Assembly (NCBI GenBank): GCA_020025615.1
Contig: JAHHRT010000030.1
Span: 1 to 15,231, forward strand
Direction: 5' to 3'
Length of the DNA: 15,231 nucleotides
Source: Oscillospiraceae bacterium
GTDB taxonomy: Bacteria; Bacillota; Clostridia; Oscillospirales; Oscillospiraceae
The notes under the pieces are model-generated. The model did no database searches, was not told the origin of the DNA, and saw only the letters and a program-made list of their open reading frames with translations. Each line of letters opens with the position of its first letter. Positions within the stretch are counted from its first letter, which is position 1. The translations under genes were made by a program, and so were the position numbers. This document shows, one piece after another, positions 11,803-15,231 of this stretch.

Positions 11803-13919
11803 GAATCTATGAAATGACGGCGACCTTTGGCAAATTGCAGCACCAGACCTTGACCCTGAAACCGGGTCTCAACATCATCGAGGCCCCCAATGAATGGGGA
11901 AAGAGCACCTGGTGCGCCTTCCTGGCGGCGATGCTCTACGGTCTCGACACCCGGGCCAAGAGCACCAAAACCGCATTGGCGGACAAGGAACGCTATGCCC
12001 CCTGGTCGGGTATGCCCATGTCCGGGCGAATTGACCTGTGCTTTGAGGGCCGGAATATCACCATCGAGCGTCGGACCAAGGGCCGGGTGCCTCTGGGAGA
12101 GTTTTCTGCCTATGAGACGGAAACCGGACTTCCTGTTCCACAGCTGAATGCAGCAAACTGTGGAGAAACCTTATTGGGTGTGGAGGAGAGTGTCTTCCGC
12201 CGTGCGGGGTTTATCCGACTATCGGATTTGCCCGTCACCAATGACGACGCCCTGCGCCGCCGTCTCAATGCCTTGGTTACCACCGGGGATGAGAGCGGGG
12301 ACGGGGAGCGTCTGGCAAGAAGTCTGAAAGAACTGAAAAATAAATGCCGCTATAACCGCACCGGGCTGCTGCCCCAGGCAGAGGCGGAGCGGGAACAGCT
12401 GCTGGATGCCATGGAGGAGCTGGACAGCCTGGGGGCCCAGTGTGAAAAGGTCTCCCAGCGGATGGAAGAGGTGGAGAGCTGGCAGGCCCAGCTTCAAAAC
12501 CACCGGGAGCATCTGCGGTGCACCCAGGCGGAGGCGGACGAACAGCGGGTTTCTCAGGCCCGGCAGCGCTATGAGGAAGCCCGGGATCAGCTGGAGAAGC
12601 TGGAGGAAATCTGCCGGAAGCTGCCTGCGCGGGAGGAGGCCCAGCGAAAACTGCGGCAGATCAAAGAATTCACAGATCGGTGGAATTCTGCACTGATGGA
12701 GGAGCAGATGCTTCCGAAAACGGCCCAGGCCCCGGAGCCTCCGGCGGTTTTTCAGGGGATGGATCCTCAGGCGGCCATGGAGATGGCGGCAAAGGATGGC
12801 AGGGCCTGGCAGAAACTGCGGACCAATACCGACTTGCTGTGGATTTTGCTGTCCATTACCTTTTTCTCCGCTGCGGGCCTGACAGCCGTGCTGCGCCTGA
12901 CGTTTTTTGCCTGCCTGCTGCTGGCTTCCGGCGCTGCGGTGCTGGTGCTGGGGTGGATGCGCAGACGGAACCAGGCGCTGGATCTCAAAGCTTTGGAAGA
13001 AAAATATGGAGACCCGAACCCCAATCACTGGGTCCAGTGGGCGGAGCGCTACCGCCAGGCCATGGCGGACTATCAGCGAGAGCGCTTTCAGAACCAGCGG
13101 GGGGATCTGGACAGCCGGATGGCGGAGCTGAAAAAACAGCACGCCTCTCTCTGCGGCAGTCAGTCCGTGGCGGAGGTGACCCAGGTTTGGCAGGAGGTTT
13201 CCCGGTATTGGGAGACCTTGCAGCTGGCCCAGCGGGAAGCACGGCAGGCCCAAAGTCACCTGGAAGATGTGCAGGCCATGGCAAAACCGCTGGCAAGACC
13301 GACGGGAGAGGATTCTCTCACCTATAGTGAGGAAGATACTGCCCGACTTCTTTCTGATGCTGAGACAGAGCGCAAGACCTTGCAGACCCGTCTGGGCCAG
13401 CTTCAGGGAAGAATGGAAGCCCTGGGCGATGCCGAGAGCCTGAAAGCCCAGTATGACCAGGTGAATCAGCGAATTGAGAAGCTGGAGGATGTCTATCAGG
13501 CAGTGACCATTGCCCAGGAGAATCTGGAAGCGGCGGCGGCGGACCTGCAGCGGCGGTTTGCACCCAGGATTACCATGCGGGCCCAGGAACTGATGCAGCA
13601 GATGACCGGGGGCCGATATGATCGTCTGACTCTGGGAGAGGACCTGGCACTGGGAGCCGGTGCCCGGGAGGAAGATACCCTCCACGGCGTCCTATGGCGC
13701 AGTGAGGGTACTGTGGACCAGCTCTATTTCGCGCTTCGGCTGGCGGTGTCTGACGCATTGACCCCGGATGCACCTCTGGTGCTGGACGATGCCCTGGTGC
13801 GTTTTGACGACCAACGGCTCCGTGCAGCTCTGGAGATTTTGCAGGCAGAAGGGGAGCACAGACAGATTCTGCTCTTTACCTGCCAGAAGCGGGAGCTTCA
13901 AATGCTTTCCGAGAAATAA
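11799..13919 (+). CDS. YhaN-like SMC/Rad50-type ATPase with two central membrane segments
   Basis: The 706-residue protein has the split ATPase layout of SMC/Rad50 proteins. Residues 1-180 are the N-terminal half with Walker A APNEWGKST at 29-37; 180-300 and 400-560 are coiled-coil arms rich in Glu, Gln, Leu and Arg; and about 560-706 is the C-terminal half with a signature-like segment SEGTVDQLYFALRLA at 635-649 and Walker B LVLDD ending at D663-D664. Between the arms, where Rad50/SbcC has a CxxC zinc hook, there are two hydrophobic helices (about 345-385) and no CxxC. The first Walker A glycine is replaced by alanine. GTG at 11799 overlaps the previous stop (GTGA), with GGGAGGTG upstream at 11783-11790. 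It should pair with the YhaO-like nuclease. It is shorter than the roughly 960-residue YhaN of B. subtilis. Confidence 0.92.
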   Translation: MRIYEMTATFGKLQHQTLTLKPGLNIIEAPNEWGKSTWCAFLAAMLYGLDTRAKSTKTALADKERYAPWSGMPMSGRIDLCFEGRNITIERRTKGRVPLGEFSAYETETGLPVPQLNAANCGETLLGVEESVFRRAGFIRLSDLPVTNDDALRRRLNALVTTGDESGDGERLARSLKELKNKCRYNRTGLLPQAEAEREQLLDAMEELDSLGAQCEKVSQRMEEVESWQAQLQNHREHLRCTQAEADEQRVSQARQRYEEARDQLEKLEEICRKLPAREEAQRKLRQIKEFTDRWNSALMEEQMLPKTAQAPEPPAVFQGMDPQAAMEMAAKDGRAWQKLRTNTDLLWILLSITFFSAAGLTAVLRLTFFACLLLASGAAVLVLGWMRRRNQALDLKALEEKYGDPNPNHWVQWAERYRQAMADYQRERFQNQRGDLDSRMAELKKQHASLCGSQSVAEVTQVWQEVSRYWETLQLAQREARQAQSHLEDVQAMAKPLARPTGEDSLTYSEEDTARLLSDAETERKTLQTRLGQLQGRMEALGDAESLKAQYDQVNQRIEKLEDVYQAVTIAQENLEAAAADLQRRFAPRITMRAQELMQQMTGGRYDRLTLGEDLALGAGAREEDTLHGVLWRSEGTVDQLYFALRLAVSDALTPDAPLVLDDALVRFDDQRLRAALEILQAEGEHRQILLFTCQKRELQMLSEK

Positions 13920-13960
13920 AAAATTCCGATATGGCGAAGATGCCATATCGGAATTTTTTT
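13919..13960. terminator. Bidirectional terminator between the yhaN-like and vanZ-like genes
   Basis: A perfect 17-bp stem pairs AAAAATTCCGATATGGC (13919-13935) with GCCATATCGGAATTTTT (13942-13958) around loop GAAGAT. T follow on the plus strand and, through the A-run on the left, on the minus strand. It serves the two convergent genes, and the vanZ-like stop codon (13959-13961) touches it. Confidence 0.93.
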
Positions 13961-14411
13961 AATCCGAAATCAGAACCCGATAAAGGGGATACCCCAGGGC
14001 GGTTCCGAACAGGTTCAGAATAATGTCGTCAACATCGCAGGAGCCGGTGAGAAAAAGCACCTGGCAGATTTCCGCCAGAACCATAACTCCTGCCACAACC
14101 AGAAGGGCCTTCCAGAATTTCCGAAGCTTTGGGAAAAGCGTGGGCAGCAGCGCACCCATGGGAACGAACAGCAGCACATTTCCCGCCAGATTGTACACCG
14201 CCAGCTGGGTGAGCACCGGGCGCACCGGATTCACCAGCAGCCGCCAATAGAGGGCAATGGTGTGCAGGGGGACGAGGTTGGTGTGCTGGCACACATGATC
14301 CCAGTAGGGAAGTGCTTCTTCACAGCGGCTGCGGGCGAACAGCACCCACAGGAGGCCGCCGAGATAGAAAAGAAACATTGCGATATAAAATTTCTTCCGC
14401 TTTGGGGTCAT
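13959..14411 (-). CDS. VanZ-family membrane protein
   Basis: The protein of 150 residues (from MTPKRKKFYI) has four hydrophobic segments: about 8-26, 76-95, 105-125 and 128-147. The VanZ marks are NLAGNVLLFVPMGALLP and, after the third segment, E-x-x-Q followed by SCDVDDIILNLFGTALGYPL. VanZ was first named for low-level teicoplanin resistance, but most chromosomal members have no known function; they are small membrane proteins possibly tied to the cell envelope. Three in-frame ATGs exist at 14429, 14420 and 14411. I prefer 14411 because AGGA sits eight bases before it, while the others lack a well-placed ribosome site; 14429 would give 156 residues. It is a single-gene unit between two terminators. 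Confidence 0.85.
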   Translation of the reverse strand: MTPKRKKFYIAMFLFYLGGLLWVLFARSRCEEALPYWDHVCQHTNLVPLHTIALYWRLLVNPVRPVLTQLAVYNLAGNVLLFVPMGALLPTLFPKLRKFWKALLVVAGVMVLAEICQVLFLTGSCDVDDIILNLFGTALGYPLYRVLISD

Positions 14412-14455
14412 GGGGTCCATCCTTTCCATTCCGGGGAAAATAAAGTACAGCTGCT

Positions 14456-14484
14456 ATTCTATCAGAAGTATGCGCATTTTTCAA
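14456..14484 (-). promoter_or_regulatory. Promoter of the vanZ-like gene
   Basis: On the minus strand TTGAAA (14484-14479) and TAGAAT (14461-14456) are 17 bases apart, and a TG one base before the -10 box adds an extended -10 motif. The start would be near 14449. The -35 box begins only a few bases past the phosphofructokinase terminator. Confidence 0.75.
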
Positions 14485-14485
14485 G

Positions 14486-14513
14486 AAAAAGGCCGCCCGT
14501 TTGGGCGGCCTTT
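14486..14513 (-). terminator. Rho-independent terminator of the phosphofructokinase gene
   Basis: AAAGGCCGCCC (14488-14498) pairs perfectly over 11 bp with GGGCGGCCTTT (14503-14513) around a four-base loop. Read on the minus strand the stem ends in a run of five T. It lies about 20 bases beyond the stop codon of the phosphofructokinase gene. Confidence 0.9.
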
Positions 14514-14532
14514 CAAAAGGTTTAAGGAATTC

Positions 14533-15231
14533 TTACTTAGCGAAGACCTTCTTCAGGTGAACAAAGCGGGGCAGGCCGTCTTCCTTCTTCATGCCGGTCT
14601 CACCCTGGATGAGGGGCAGGCAGTAGTCGATGAAGCCCTGGTTGACACCGTTGTGAGCCTCGTTGATCCACTCCAGAGGAACCTTCTTCTCGGTGTTAGC
14701 CACCAGGCTCAGGTCGAACAGCTTGGGCTCGCAGTGGTAGCCGTTCTCGTCACGGGTGCACTCGAAGCCAACCATCTTGTCGGTGATGCCGGAAACAGCG
14801 GACTCCAGAGCAACCTTACCGGACATAAAGGACTCCTGAATGTCGGTGCCGGAAGCGCAGTGAGCAGCGCAGCGCTGCAGCAGGCTCAGCTCGATGGGAC
14901 GAACCTTAGCGCCGGTAGCAGCCTTCACAACGTCGGCCAGACGAGCAGCCAGGCCGCCCAGCTGAGCGTGACCGAAGCCGTCGGTGCCGGAGGTCTTAGC
15001 CTCGGAAACGAAGGTGCCGTCAGCATAGTGGACGCCCTCGGAGACAGCCACGATGCAGTTCTTCTTCTCGTTGTAGATACGCTTTACGTCAGCAACGAAC
15101 TGATCCATGTCGAAGTCAACCTCGGGGAGGTAAACCAGATCGGGGCCGTCGCCCTTGACGTTTGCGAGAGCAGCAGCAGCGGTCAGCCAGCCGGCGTGAC
15201 GGCCCATGCACTCGATGATGGTGACCATGCC
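14533..15231 (-). CDS. 6-phosphofructokinase, possibly pyrophosphate-dependent (N-terminus beyond the window)
   Basis: The visible 232 codons are the C-terminal part of a phosphofructokinase, the enzyme that turns fructose 6-phosphate into fructose 1,6-bisphosphate in glycolysis. The first visible residues, VTIIECMGRHAGWLTAAAAL, contain the sugar-binding MGRHAGW motif, and SEGVHYADG, LGGLAARLADVV, and RPIELSLLQRCAAHCASGTD follow as in the family. GRHAGW and the longer C-terminal tail resemble the pyrophosphate-dependent branch more than the E. coli ATP enzyme. The residues that decide this (GGDG or GGDD, and the position of E. coli G124) lie upstream, outside the window. The frame stays open to the window edge; the ATG at 15228 is internal, not the start. 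A terminator at 14486-14513 ends the gene. Codon use suggests high expression. Confidence 0.93.
   Translation of the reverse strand, partial: GMVTIIECMGRHAGWLTAAAALANVKGDGPDLVYLPEVDFDMDQFVADVKRIYNEKKNCIVAVSEGVHYADGTFVSEAKTSGTDGFGHAQLGGLAARLADVVKAATGAKVRPIELSLLQRCAAHCASGTDIQESFMSGKVALESAVSGITDKMVGFECTRDENGYHCEPKLFDLSLVANTEKKVPLEWINEAHNGVNQGFIDYCLPLIQGETGMKKEDGLPRFVHLKKVFAK

Noticed and set aside
12219..13685. Long open frame of 488 codons on the minus strand inside the yhaN-like gene
   Set aside because: It mirrors a G+C-rich coding gene, has a low-complexity Leu/Gln/His/Pro-rich translation with no recognisable motif, and lacks a ribosome site; the plus-strand protein has clear ATPase motifs.
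1..15231. CRISPR array, toxin-antitoxin pair, prophage or defence island
   Set aside because: No regularly spaced repeats, no phage or restriction genes and no paired small toxin genes were seen. The VWA/AAA+ cassette resembles some defence modules in having an AAA+ ATPase, but it has no nuclease or other effector.

Overview
The window reads as chromosomal housekeeping DNA from a G+C-rich member of the Bacillota, most likely class Clostridia near the Oscillospiraceae. The evidence for this is a transketolase split into two genes, a ribosomal protein L27 with the Firmicutes N-terminal extension beside its Prp protease, an L21-type leader, stand-alone NusG domain II and VanZ proteins, a YhaO/YhaN pair, strong Shine-Dalgarno sites and TTGACA/TATAAT-type promoters. 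The genus assignment is inference. I see no transposase, integrase, phage gene, CRISPR array or other sign of a mobile region.

Layout, left to right. (1) Positions 1-2128: the terminator of an off-window gene, a strong promoter, the two transketolase halves and their terminator. (2) 2132-5282: a three-gene operon coding a small helical protein of unknown function, a DUF2201-type VWA protein whose HExxH-like site is altered to HILLH, and a MoxR-like AAA+ ATPase. The genes overlap, so their products probably form one chaperone-like machine. (3) 5283-5490: three consecutive stem-loops, then the terminator of a minus-strand tRNA. (4) 5488-6115, minus strand: tRNA-Val(GAC) with a perfect consensus promoter and phased A-tracts, and a membrane-anchored NusG domain II protein. 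(5) 6136-7241, plus strand: extended -10 promoter, L21-type leader, rplU, prp, rpmA, terminator. (6) 7325-8599: obg GTPase. (7) 8606-9894: AraC-family regulator whose promoter is interleaved with the stem-loop that ends obg. (8) 9904-13960: ymdB, a YhaO-like nuclease and a YhaN-like SMC-type ATPase, all overlapping, closed by a bidirectional terminator. (9) 13959-15231, minus strand: a VanZ-family membrane protein and the C-terminal part of a phosphofructokinase, each as its own transcription unit.

In function, most of this is core carbon metabolism (transketolase, phosphofructokinase), ribosome production and assembly (L21, Prp, L27, Obg, tRNA-Val) and nucleic acid turnover or repair (YmdB, YhaO, YhaN). 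The parts least explained by known biology are the VWA/AAA+ cassette with its small first gene, the membrane segments embedded in the coiled coil of the YhaN-like ATPase and its linkage to YmdB, and the stacked stem-loops at 5315-5447. Nothing here is clearly a wholly new system; these are the best candidates for a closer look.
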